Assembly (NCBI RefSeq): GCF_000717875.1
Contig: NZ_JOCT01000020.1
Coordinates: 61,710 to 125,709, forward strand
Direction of reading: 5' to 3'
DNA: 64,000 nucleotides
DNA from: Streptomyces sp. NRRL S-455
GTDB lineage: Bacteria > Actinomycetota > Actinomycetes > Streptomycetales > Streptomycetaceae
Under the pieces are notes generated by a model. It did not search any database and was not told the DNA's origin. It saw only the letters and a list, made by a program, of their open reading frames with translations. Positions 23,476-30,946 of this stretch are shown in pieces. The first letter of the stretch is position 1; every line of letters starts with the position of its first letter. The position numbers were made by a program, and so were the translations under genes.

Positions 23476-24633
23476 ATGGCCGAGGCCTACATCGTCGAAG
23501 CGGTGCGCACCCCGGTCGGACGGCGTGGCGGCGGACTGTCCGCCGTCCACCCGGCCGACCTCGGCGCGCACGCGCTGACCGCGCTGATGGAGCGCTCCGG
23601 TGTCGACCCGGCCGCCGTCGAGGACGTCGTCCTCGGCTGCCTCGACACCGTCGGCCCGCAGGCCGGGGACATCGCCCGCACCTGCTGGCTGGCCGCCGGA
23701 CTGCCCGAAGAGGTGCCCGGTGTGACGGTCGACCGCCAGTGCGGCTCCTCGCAGCAGGCCCTGCACTTCGCCGCGCAGGGCGTCCTCTCCGGCACCCAGG
23801 ACCTGGTCGTGGCGGGCGGTGTGCAGAACATGTCGCAGGTGCCCATCGCCTTCGCCACCCGCCAGGCCGCCGAACCGCTGGGTCTGACCGAAGGCCCGTT
23901 CGCCGGCTCGGCGGGCTGGCGGGCCCGCTACGGCGACCGGCCGGTCAACCAGTTCCTCGGCGCCGAGGAGATCGCCCGGAAGTGGGACATCTCGCGGGAG
24001 GCCATGGAGGAGTTCGCGCTGCGCTCCCACCAGCGGGCGATCCGGGCCATCGACGAGGGCCGCTTCGACCGGGAGACCGTCGCGTACGGCGACGTGACCC
24101 ACGACGAGGGACCGCGCCGCGACACCAGCAAGGAGAAGATGGCGGGACTGAAACCGCTCGTGGAGGGCGGCCGGCTGACCGCCGCGCTCTCCTCGCAGAT
24201 CTCCGACGGTGCCTCGGCCGTGCTCGTGGCGTCCGAGCGGGCGGTGCGAGAGCACGGGCTGACCCCCAGGGCCCGCGTCCACCACCTCTCGGTGCGCGGT
24301 GAGGATCCGATCCGCATGCTCTCCGCCCCGATCCCCGCCACCGCGTACGCCCTGAAGAAGGCCGGGATGACGCTCGACGACATCGACCTGGTCGAGATCA
24401 ACGAGGCCTTCGCCCCGGTGGTGCTGGCCTGGCTGAGGGAGACCGGCGCCGACCCCGGGAAGGTCAACGTCAACGGGGGCGCCATCGCCCTCGGCCACCC
24501 GCTCGGAGCCACCGGAACCCGGCTGATGATCACGCTCCTGCACGAGCTGGAACGCACCGGCGGCCGCTACGGCCTGCAGACCATGTGCGAGGGCGGCGGC
24601 CAGGCCAACGTCACCATCATCGAACGCCTTTGA
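23476..24633 (+). CDS. fadA6: FadA6-type acetyl-CoA acetyltransferase (thiolase)
   Basis: 385 residues of a degradative thiolase. The nucleophile Cys is in VDRQCGSSQQALHFAAQG (near residue 90). The C-terminal motifs are EINEAFAPVVLAW, GGAIALGHPLGATGTR (His) and TMCEGGGQANVTIIE (Cys). FadA6 carries out the thiolytic step on the ring-opened steroid product. AAGGAG precedes the ATG. Last gene of ipdF-kstR2-fadA6; 79 bases separate it from the next TetR gene, so it likely ends the operon. Confidence 0.9.
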   Translation: MAEAYIVEAVRTPVGRRGGGLSAVHPADLGAHALTALMERSGVDPAAVEDVVLGCLDTVGPQAGDIARTCWLAAGLPEEVPGVTVDRQCGSSQQALHFAAQGVLSGTQDLVVAGGVQNMSQVPIAFATRQAAEPLGLTEGPFAGSAGWRARYGDRPVNQFLGAEEIARKWDISREAMEEFALRSHQRAIRAIDEGRFDRETVAYGDVTHDEGPRRDTSKEKMAGLKPLVEGGRLTAALSSQISDGASAVLVASERAVREHGLTPRARVHHLSVRGEDPIRMLSAPIPATAYALKKAGMTLDDIDLVEINEAFAPVVLAWLRETGADPGKVNVNGGAIALGHPLGATGTRLMITLLHELERTGGRYGLQTMCEGGGQANVTIIERL

Positions 24634-24686
24634 GGGATGCCAGGGGGGCGGTTGCCCTGTCGAGGGCGACCCGCCCTGGCTGTTCG

Positions 24687-24702
24687 GTACGTTGTATCGT
24701 AC
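24687..24702. promoter_or_regulatory. Probable operator of the following TetR gene
   Basis: GTACG-TTGTAT-CGTAC, an inverted repeat with perfect 5-base arms, ends 10 bases before the ATG at 24713. Position and AT-rich centre fit autoregulation by the TetR-family product. Confidence 0.5.
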
Positions 24703-24712
24703 GCTGACTCGC

Positions 24713-25387
24713 ATGCCTCGCCACTCTCCCTCCCTGGATCGCGCGACCCCGGACCGCATCGCCGAAACGGCCCTCCTGCTGATCGACGAGGGCGGCCCCG
24801 AGGCTCTGACCTTCCGTGCCCTGGCGGCGCGGCTGGGGATCTCCCTCGCCTCGCTGCAGCGTCGGTGCGTCGACCTGGCCGGACTGCTGGACCTGTGCCT
24901 CGACCACCTGGCCGCCCAGTTGCCCGAAGCGGCGCCGCACGCCGACTGGGCCGCCGCCACCGAGGCCCGGTTCACCGCGCTCCACCGGCTGCTGGCGGAC
25001 CGTCCGGGGCTGCTCGCCCTGCGCGGTACACGGCCCTGGCTCGGGCCACACCTGCTGGCCCGCCTGGTCGAGCCGCAGCTCGCCGACAGTCTCGCCGCGG
25101 GCATGACGCCCGAGGAGGCGATCACCGCCTACCGGCGGATGTACCTGCTCACCCTCGGCAGCGCCGGCTTCGTGGACCACCACGACGTCAAGGCCGCCCA
25201 GGGCGCCACCCGAGCCGCCCTCGCCGCGCTCGACCCGGAGGACTTCCCCACACTGACCGGCCACCTGGCCGCGATCGTGCCCGCCGTCACCGACGACGAG
25301 GTCTACTACGGCGCGCTGCGTCAGCTCATCGCCGCGGCGGACCCGGCACGGCCGCCCGCCCCACCGGCGGACGGCCGCGGCACCTGA
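24713..25387 (+). CDS. TetR-family regulator
   Basis: 224 residues. The helix-turn-helix lies at about 8-55 (RIAETALLLIDEGGPEALTFRALAARLGIS, then LASLQRRCVDLAGLLDLC). The ligand domain belongs to the TetR C-terminal all-helical type (FTALHRLLADRPGLLALRGTRPW). The last 15 codons and the stop lie in the first copy of a 46-bp tandem repeat, so the C-terminus PARPPAPPADGRGT is repeat-derived and may be recent. ATG at 24713 is preferred to one seven codons upstream, which would fall in the palindrome. Target unknown; it is not part of the KstR2 set. Confidence 0.82.
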   Translation: MPRHSPSLDRATPDRIAETALLLIDEGGPEALTFRALAARLGISLASLQRRCVDLAGLLDLCLDHLAAQLPEAAPHADWAAATEARFTALHRLLADRPGLLALRGTRPWLGPHLLARLVEPQLADSLAAGMTPEEAITAYRRMYLLTLGSAGFVDHHDVKAAQGATRAALAALDPEDFPTLTGHLAAIVPAVTDDEVYYGALRQLIAAADPARPPAPPADGRGT

Positions 25388-25571
25388 CCCGGCACGGCCG
25401 CCTGCCCCACCGGTGGACGGCCGCGGCATCTGTCCCGGCACGGCCGCCTGCCTCACCGGTGGACGGTCGCGGCACCTGTCCCGGCACGGTCGTCCGCCCC
25501 ACCGGTGGACCGCCGCGGCACCTGTCCCGGCACTGCCGTCCGCCCCACCTGTGGACCGCCGCGGCACCTGA
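25342..25571. repeat. Five-copy 46-bp tandem repeat
   Basis: Units are 25342-25387, 25388-25433, 25434-25479, 25480-25525 and 25526-25571, each starting C(C/T)CGGCAC-like and ending in CACCTGA, ATCTGT or CACCTGT. They differ by a few substitutions, and the spacing is exactly 46 bases. A sixth copy starts at 25572 but fades after about 8 bases. Most units hold CACCGGTG and CCGCGG palindromes. Unit 1 encodes the end of the TetR gene. Copies are directly abutting, without spacers. Confidence 0.92.
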
Positions 25572-25643
25572 TCCGGCAGCCCGGCGACCGCCAACCTCCA
25601 CCGCCGCCAGACGGCCCGAACGAGATCGCTGAGGACCTTCACC

Positions 25644-26702
25644 ATGAGCGCCACCACGACCACCCCGACGGCACGCATCTTCAGCAGCGACAACGTCGCC
25701 GGCGGCTCGCCGGAGATCGTCGAAGCGATGGCCGCGGTCGCCACCGGCCCGGCCCTGCCCTACGGGACGGACGACACCACGGCCGCGGTCGAGCGCAGGC
25801 TGAGCGAGATATTCGAGCGTGACGTCGATGTCCTGCTCGTCTCCACGGGGACCGCGGCGAACGCGCTGAGCCTGGCGGCGCTGACCCCGCCCTGGGGCAG
25901 CGTGCTGTGCCACCGCGACAGCCACGTCAACAACGACGAGTGCGGTGCGCCCGAGTTCTACACGGCCGGCGCGAAACTCGTCCCGCTCGGCGGCGACGAC
26001 GCCAGGATCGACCCGGAGCAGTTGCGGACAGCCGCCCGGCACAAGGCCGGTGACGTGCACAGCGTGGAACCGTCCGTCGTGAGCGTCACCCAGGCCACCG
26101 AGACCGGAGCCGTCTACACCCTCGACGAGATCCGCACCCTCGGGTCCATCGCCGAGGAGGCCGGACTGCGCCTGCACATGGACGGTGCGCGTTTCGCGGG
26201 AGCCGTGGCCGCACTCGGCTGCACCCCCGCCGAGCTGACCTGGCGGGCGGGTGTGGACCTGCTGTCCTTCGGCGCCACCAAGAACGGCACGATGACAGCC
26301 GACGCGATCGTCGTCTTCGACCGCTCGCTCACGTCCGAACTCGCCTTCCGCGCCAAGCGGGCCGGTCAGCTCACGTCCAAAATGCGCTTCCAGGCCGCCC
26401 AGCTGGACGCCTACCTGCGCGACGATCTGTGGCTGCGCAACGCGGCCCACGCCAACGCCATGGCCGCTCGCCTCCAGGCGGGCCTCAAGGCGGTACCCGG
26501 GGTGGAACTGCTCGGCGCCGCCGACGCCAACATCCTCTTCTGCCGCCTCCCTCAGCAGATCACCGAGGGGCTGCTGGCCGAAAATTACGCCTTCTACCAC
26601 GACCGCTGGGAGCCGGGAGTCGTCCGCTTCGTGACCTCCTTCGCCACCACGGAACACGACGTCGACCACCTGGTTCGGGCCGTCGTCCGCCACGCCGCCT
26701 GA
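25644..26702 (+). CDS. ltaE: Low-specificity L-threonine aldolase
   Basis: 352 residues of the fold-type I PLP beta-eliminating lyase family. It opens ARIFSSDNVAGGSPEIVEAM and contains STGTAANALSLAAL (phosphate region), LHMDGARFAGAVAAL (Asp that contacts the PLP nitrogen) and LSFGATKNGTMTADAIV (Schiff-base Lys). It cleaves L-threonine and L-allo-threonine to glycine and acetaldehyde. It follows the 46-bp tandem repeats and appears to be transcribed alone. Cytosolic. Confidence 0.9.
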   Translation: MSATTTTPTARIFSSDNVAGGSPEIVEAMAAVATGPALPYGTDDTTAAVERRLSEIFERDVDVLLVSTGTAANALSLAALTPPWGSVLCHRDSHVNNDECGAPEFYTAGAKLVPLGGDDARIDPEQLRTAARHKAGDVHSVEPSVVSVTQATETGAVYTLDEIRTLGSIAEEAGLRLHMDGARFAGAVAALGCTPAELTWRAGVDLLSFGATKNGTMTADAIVVFDRSLTSELAFRAKRAGQLTSKMRFQAAQLDAYLRDDLWLRNAAHANAMAARLQAGLKAVPGVELLGAADANILFCRLPQQITEGLLAENYAFYHDRWEPGVVRFVTSFATTEHDVDHLVRAVVRHAA

Positions 26703-26854
26703 CACTGCTCGCTTTGGTCCGACCTCGTTCGCCCTACCACCCGTTTTTGCACAATGCCGTTGGAAAATGCCAAAGCGTTCACCTGGGCCGAGCACACACC
26801 GTAGTGTCGTGCTCACGTTCGCGGGAACGGCCGTGCAGGGGGAGGGGATCCGGC

Positions 26855-27259
26855 GTGCCCGGAATCGACGAGAGTCTGCTGGAAGCCATGCGGTTGCCCG
26901 GCGCGCGAGGGGCATCGGTGGTCGACTGGATCAGCGGTCTTGCCCTGGGCGCCGTGGGCGACGCACCGGGGGGAGACGTGGAGGCCGCGGCCGCGGAGGC
27001 CGCCGAACTCGCCCGTCTCGCCACCGAGAGCGGCGCCCTCGCCCCGGTCGGCGGCGACCCGGGCGGGCCGTCCGGCAAGGAACCACCCGTGCAGGACCTG
27101 ATCATCACGAACGCCGACTCGTACCACCTGCTCAGGTTCGTCAGCACCACCTTCGACAGCACCGTGTTCGTGCACCTGTGGCTCGACCGCGCCGAGGGCA
27201 ATCTCGCCCTGGCCCGCATCCGGCTGGCCGACATGGCGGACAGACTGGTGCTCGGATGA
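26855..27259 (+). CDS. Roadblock/LC7-like protein A of a PATAN-roadblock cassette
   Basis: 134 residues of a roadblock/profilin-like fold: LLEAMRLPGARGASVVDWISGLALGAVG, then DLIITNADSYHLLRFVSTTF and VFVHLWLDRAEGNLALARIRLADM. It aligns by eye with the 124-residue protein at 28701 (VVDWISGLALG/LVDYTSGMALG; DLIITNADSYHLLR/DILITLNTQYHLIR). It differs by a Gly/Pro insertion near residue 65. Roadblock proteins usually regulate small GTPases, but none is adjacent. Start GTG behind GGGGGAGGGG. Its stop overlaps the next gene (ATGA). Confidence 0.75.
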   Translation: MPGIDESLLEAMRLPGARGASVVDWISGLALGAVGDAPGGDVEAAAAEAAELARLATESGALAPVGGDPGGPSGKEPPVQDLIITNADSYHLLRFVSTTFDSTVFVHLWLDRAEGNLALARIRLADMADRLVLG

Positions 27260-28053
27260 TCACATCGGCTCTGACCCCACGCACGGACGAACCGGCCTCG
27301 TCCCTGCTCGGCACCCTGGCCGTGGAGCGCGCGAGCGGCGCCCTGTCCACCGAGTCGGGGATCGTCTACCTCGCGGCGGGACACGTCGTCCACGTCGAGT
27401 CCGCCCTCACTCCCGACCTCGGCGACCTGCTCACCCACAGCGGCGCGCTCGCCCCCGACGGCTGGTGGCAGGCGATCGACCAGGCCGGACGCGGCTGCCG
27501 CGTGGGCCGTCAACTGGTGGACAGCGGCCACCTCGCCGCCGGTGCGCTGGAGCTGTGCCACCTGGGCGCCCTCTTCGACGCGGCGTACTTCGTCCTCGCC
27601 CACGACGCGCCGGCCCTCCGCTTCCGCCCCGGAGTCGCGCACTGGCTGGGCGCGGTCCGCCCCGTAGCGGTGGACACGGTGCTGCGCGAGTCGAGACGCC
27701 GCCGTGAACTGCTGCACCGCATATGGCCGGACCCCGCCATCGACCTCGCCCCGCTCGCCCGGGTAGTGCAGGGAGGCACCGTGGACCTGCCGGCCCGCCG
27801 CAGTCGCACCCTCGCCCAGGTGGACGGTGTCCGGACCGCCGCCCAGATCGCAACGGCCCTCGCCTGCCGCACCTTCCACACCCTCGTCGAACTCCGCCGC
27901 CTGGCCGCCGCCGGGCTGGTCGTCCCCGTAACTCCCGCCCCTGCCCCCGCCCCCGCGTCCGCCGCACCGGGACCCGCCCCTCGTCCTGCCCCGTCGGACG
28001 AGCCCGACACCGCACTGCTGCGACGGCTCCTGCACGCCTTGGAGGCACTGTGA
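27256..28053 (+). CDS. PATAN (DUF4388) domain protein
   Basis: 265 residues. The N-terminal domain (about 15-110) reads LLGTLAVERASGALSTESGIVYLAAGHVVHVES, then ALELCHLGALFDAAYFVLA. This is the PATAN/DUF4388 pattern, found in bacterial signalling proteins with roadblock proteins and response regulators. The middle (about 140-220) has a winged-helix-like part (RSRTLAQVDGVRTAAQIATALAC...LVELRRLAAAGLVVP). A Pro/Ala linker then leads to a final short helix (TALLRRLLHALEAL). It starts inside the stop of the roadblock gene before it, so it is probably its partner. Confidence 0.75.
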   Translation: MITSALTPRTDEPASSLLGTLAVERASGALSTESGIVYLAAGHVVHVESALTPDLGDLLTHSGALAPDGWWQAIDQAGRGCRVGRQLVDSGHLAAGALELCHLGALFDAAYFVLAHDAPALRFRPGVAHWLGAVRPVAVDTVLRESRRRRELLHRIWPDPAIDLAPLARVVQGGTVDLPARRSRTLAQVDGVRTAAQIATALACRTFHTLVELRRLAAAGLVVPVTPAPAPAPASAAPGPAPRPAPSDEPDTALLRRLLHALEAL

Positions 28054-28091
28054 TCCGCGCGCGACGACAGCGTGCCGAAAGGAGACAGCTC

Positions 28092-28613
28092 ATGGCCGTC
28101 GAGACCGACGTCCTGGACGAACTGCGGCGGCTCCGCACCCGCGTACCCCGGCTGACGGGCTCCCTCGCGGCCACCGTCGACGGACTGGTCCTCGCCCACG
28201 ACGTGCCGGAGACCGAACCGGAGGGACTCGCGGCCCTCACCGCCGCCGCCCTCGGCGTCGCCTACCGCATGACCGACGCCGCCGGCCGCGGCGAGTTCCG
28301 TGAACTGCTGGTGCGCGGCTCCCGGGGCTACGTCGCCACGTACGCGGCCGGAACGACCGCCGTCCTCACCCTCCTCGCCGAAGACCGGGTCAACGTCGGC
28401 CGCCTGCACCTGGAGGGCCGGCGCAGCGGCGCCCGGATCGCCGACCTGCTGGCCACCCGGGTAGGCCCAGGCACCGGCCGCCACGCCGACCGGCCCGCGC
28501 CCGCCGAACACCTCGCCACGGCGCCCCCGGCCACGGCCCGCCCCATCGGCACCCTCCCGGTACGCACCCCGCAGCGGCCCACTCACCAGCCGCGCCCGCA
28601 GACCGGGACCTGA
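28092..28613 (+). CDS. Roadblock/LC7-like protein B
   Basis: 173 residues. A roadblock fold lies at about 10-120 (DVLDELRRLRTRVPRLTGSLAATVDGLVLAHD, then FRELLVRGSRGYVATYAAGTTAVLTLL and NVGRLHLEGRRSGARIADLL). A Pro/Arg-rich, probably disordered tail of about 50 residues follows. GAAAGGAG precedes the ATG, 38 bases after the PATAN gene. It is more distant from the other two roadblock proteins in the cassette and keeps the sensor-like TVDGLVLAHD segment. Confidence 0.75.
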   Translation: MAVETDVLDELRRLRTRVPRLTGSLAATVDGLVLAHDVPETEPEGLAALTAAALGVAYRMTDAAGRGEFRELLVRGSRGYVATYAAGTTAVLTLLAEDRVNVGRLHLEGRRSGARIADLLATRVGPGTGRHADRPAPAEHLATAPPATARPIGTLPVRTPQRPTHQPRPQTGT

Positions 28614-28700
28614 GCCGCCGGAACCTCCGGACCGACCGACCGAACGAACACCGAACACCGAACACCGAACGAAGCAACAGCGAACGAAAGGAACCGACTG

Positions 28701-29075
28701 ATGGCGAACACGGAGACCGCGCTGAAGGAATGCCTGAGCTCCATCGACGGAGCGACGGCCGCCGCCCTCGTCGACTACACCAGCGGCATGGCCCTCGGCA
28801 CCCTCGGCGGCAGCAAGGACTTCGACCTGGAAGTCGCCGCGGCCGGCAACACCGACGTCGTACGGGCCAAGCTGCGCACCATGGAACACCTGGGTCTGAA
28901 GGAGGAGATCGAGGACATCCTGATCACCCTGAACACGCAGTACCACCTCATCCGCCTGCTCAAGGGGCGCGGCGGCAGCGGGCTGTTCCTCTACCTCGTG
29001 CTCGACGGAAGCCGGGCCAACCTGGCGATGGCCCGCCACCAGCTCCGCCGGATCGAGGCCGACCTGGAGGTCTGA
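28701..29075 (+). CDS. Roadblock/LC7-like protein C
   Basis: 124 residues, a compact roadblock fold without tails. ALKECLSSIDGATAAALVDYTSGMALGTLG is followed by DFDLEVAAAGNTDVVRAKLRTM, then DILITLNTQYHLIRLLKG and LFLYLVLDGSRANLAMARHQLRRIEADLEV. Clearly a paralogue of protein A at 26855. AAAGGA precedes the ATG. The short leader holds ACACCGA-type repeats (about 28650-28670). Last gene of the cassette, followed by a terminator hairpin. Confidence 0.8.
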   Translation: MANTETALKECLSSIDGATAAALVDYTSGMALGTLGGSKDFDLEVAAAGNTDVVRAKLRTMEHLGLKEEIEDILITLNTQYHLIRLLKGRGGSGLFLYLVLDGSRANLAMARHQLRRIEADLEV

Positions 29076-29106
29076 GCCGGCTCCATCGTGCCGGCAGGAC
29101 ACCGTC

Positions 29107-29137
29107 GGGGCCCTTCGCGAGCGGCGCGGAGGGCCCC
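29107..29137. terminator. Hairpin terminator
   Basis: GGGGCCCT and AGGGCCCC form a perfect 8-bp stem with a 15-base loop. It lies between the stops of the convergent roadblock gene (29075) and epoxide-hydrolase-like gene (29147). Confidence 0.65.
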
Positions 29138-29146
29138 GGCCCGCGG

Positions 29147-30118
29147 TCAGGGAAGACCAGCGAGCCAGTCGATCAGGAGCCGGTTGGTCTCCGCCGCACG
29201 TTCCTGCTGGACGAAGTGCCCGCAGCCGTCGAGGATGTGAGAGGCCGTCAGTCCGGGGAGGGTGGCCGGGAACGACTCGATCGCCGCCGCCAGCCAGGTC
29301 GTGGAGGCGTCCAGGCCGCCGCCGATGAACAGCGAAGGCTGTCTGATCGGGGCCCCGGCGAAGTCCGCCAGGTCCTCCCAGTCCCGGTCCATGTTCCGGT
29401 ACCGGTTCAGGGCGCCGGTCATCCCCGTCCGTTCGAACTCCCCGGCGAAGACGTCCAGGTCGGCCTCGCTCAGCCAGTGCGGCAGCCGGTCGGCGGGGAA
29501 CCGGTCGCGCAGCCTCCCCCCGCGCGCCACGAAGTGCGGATCGGCCACGGGCGTCGTGTCGGCGGACAGGGCGGCGTAGAAGCCCGCGAGCCAGCCGCGT
29601 ACGTCGGGTTCGACCTCCGCCTCGGCCCGCCCGGGCCGCTGGAAGTAGGAGACGTAGAACTCCTCCTCGCCGCCCATCCGCGCGAAGACCTCACTGGGCC
29701 TGGGGCCGCCGGGCGGTGTGTAGGGCACGCTCAGCAGCCCCACCGCGCGGAACACGTCGGGCCGGACCAGCGCGGAGGTCGCGGCGATCGTGGCACCCCA
29801 GTCGTGCCCGACGACGACCGCGGACCGTTCGCCCAGCGCCTCCACCACGGCGACGTTGTCCTCCACCAGCTCCAGCATCCGGTAGGCCTCCACGGCCGCG
29901 GGCCGGGAGGAGCGTCCGTAGCCGCGTACGTCGACGGCCACCGCGCGACAGCCGGCCGCGGCCAGGGCCGGCAACTGGTGCCGCCACGCGTACCAGGATT
30001 CGGGAAACCCGTGCAGAAGCAGTACCAGTGGCCCGTCACCCTGCTCGACGAGGTGGAGGCGGCCGGCCGGTGAAGGCACCAGGCGATGGGTGCGGTCGAC
30101 GGCGGACATCTGCGGCAT
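29147..30118 (-). CDS. Alpha/beta hydrolase, epoxide-hydrolase-like
   Basis: 323 residues. The oxyanion motif LLLHGFPESWYAWRHQLPAL (HGFPE) is followed by GYGRSS. The nucleophile elbow VVVGHDWGATIAATSAL has Asp as nucleophile, the mark of epoxide hydrolases and dehalogenases. The acid is likely in FIGGGLDAST and the catalytic His in DGCGHFVQQERA. It would hydrolyse an epoxide to a diol through an ester intermediate. GGGAGGATCC precedes the ATG. Substrate unknown. Confidence 0.87.
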   Translation of the reverse strand: MPQMSAVDRTHRLVPSPAGRLHLVEQGDGPLVLLLHGFPESWYAWRHQLPALAAAGCRAVAVDVRGYGRSSRPAAVEAYRMLELVEDNVAVVEALGERSAVVVGHDWGATIAATSALVRPDVFRAVGLLSVPYTPPGGPRPSEVFARMGGEEEFYVSYFQRPGRAEAEVEPDVRGWLAGFYAALSADTTPVADPHFVARGGRLRDRFPADRLPHWLSEADLDVFAGEFERTGMTGALNRYRNMDRDWEDLADFAGAPIRQPSLFIGGGLDASTTWLAAAIESFPATLPGLTASHILDGCGHFVQQERAAETNRLLIDWLAGLP

Positions 30119-30221
30119 GGATCCTCCCGCGGTCAGGAATGAGGCGCTCGGTCCAGCGATCGTCCGACGCCCACGGCGACAAACGCCAAGCCTTTTGCCG
30201 CTTCGGCAAGCACGTCCCGTC

Positions 30222-30845
30222 TCAGTGCACGCCGTGCGGCCGGAACTGGACGCTGATCCGTGGGCCCGTGGCACGCGTGCTCTTGGGTATCGAGTGCTCC
30301 CAGGTGCGCTGGCAGGAGCCGCCCATCACAACGAGGTCGCCGTGGCCCAGCGGGCGGCGCACCGTGTCGCGACCGCCCCGCATCGGGCGCAGCAGCAGAT
30401 CACGCGGCGCTCCGAGGGACAGGATCGCGACCATCGTGTCCTCGCGCGCACCGCGCCCGATCCGGTCGCCGTGCCAGGCCACACTGTCCCGGCCGTCCCG
30501 GTAGTAGCAGAGCCCGGCCGTGGTGAACGGCTCGCCCAGTTCCTCGCCGTAGTGCGCGCTCAGCGCGTCCCGCGCGTCGGTGAGCACCGGGTGCGGCAAA
30601 CGGTCCTCGGCGCCGTAGAAGGCGAGCAGCCGGGGCACGTCGACGACCTGGTCGTACATCTTCCGCCGCTCCGCCCGCCACGGAACCTCGGCGGCCAGCT
30701 GTTCGAACAGTGCGTCGGAACCGTGGAGCCACCCGGGCAGGACGTCGAGCCAGGCGCCGAAACCCAGGTGGGTACGGCTGGTCTCGTCGAGAGGGCCGAG
30801 GCGCAGCTCGTCGGCCTGGTCGAAGAGGGAGCCCTGGAGGTGCAT
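30222..30845 (-). CDS. alkB: AlkB-type alpha-ketoglutarate-dependent DNA repair dioxygenase
   Basis: 207 residues. The 2-oxoglutarate/Fe(II) dioxygenase core holds the iron ligands in SVAWHGDRIGRG (HxD) and RTWEHSIPKS (His), and the 2-oxoglutarate-binding arginines in RISVQFRPHG. NALCYYRDG-type strands (TTAGLCYYRDGRDS) and the PWRAERRKMYD entry are typical of AlkB. It removes alkyl groups from DNA or RNA bases by oxidation. The ATG has no strong ribosome binding site; GGGTAC lies only 10 bases upstream, which could allow a nearly leaderless transcript. It is divergent from the TetR gene at 30947. Confidence 0.88.
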   Translation of the reverse strand: MHLQGSLFDQADELRLGPLDETSRTHLGFGAWLDVLPGWLHGSDALFEQLAAEVPWRAERRKMYDQVVDVPRLLAFYGAEDRLPHPVLTDARDALSAHYGEELGEPFTTAGLCYYRDGRDSVAWHGDRIGRGAREDTMVAILSLGAPRDLLLRPMRGGRDTVRRPLGHGDLVVMGGSCQRTWEHSIPKSTRATGPRISVQFRPHGVH

Positions 30846-30894
30846 GCGTTCAGCGTACCCATTAATCGAAAACACGTTCCATGGAGAGGCGCGC

Positions 30895-30935
30895 TTTCGA
30901 TGCATCGCTGTATCGAATACAGTCGTGTATCGAAA
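30895..30935. promoter_or_regulatory. Nested palindromic operator before a TetR gene
   Basis: An outer inverted repeat TTTCGAT...ATCGAAA (30895-30901 and 30929-30935) and an inner perfect repeat CTGTAT-CGA-ATACAG (30908-30922) share the same centre at 30915. The site ends 11 bases before the ATG at 30947 and overlaps the divergent alkB promoter region, so the TetR protein may control both. Confidence 0.7.
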
Positions 30936-30946
30936 GGGGGTCGGAC

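Noticed and set aside
25342..25571. Regular repeats as a CRISPR array
   Set aside because: The 46-bp units abut directly with no spacers, and no cas gene is present.
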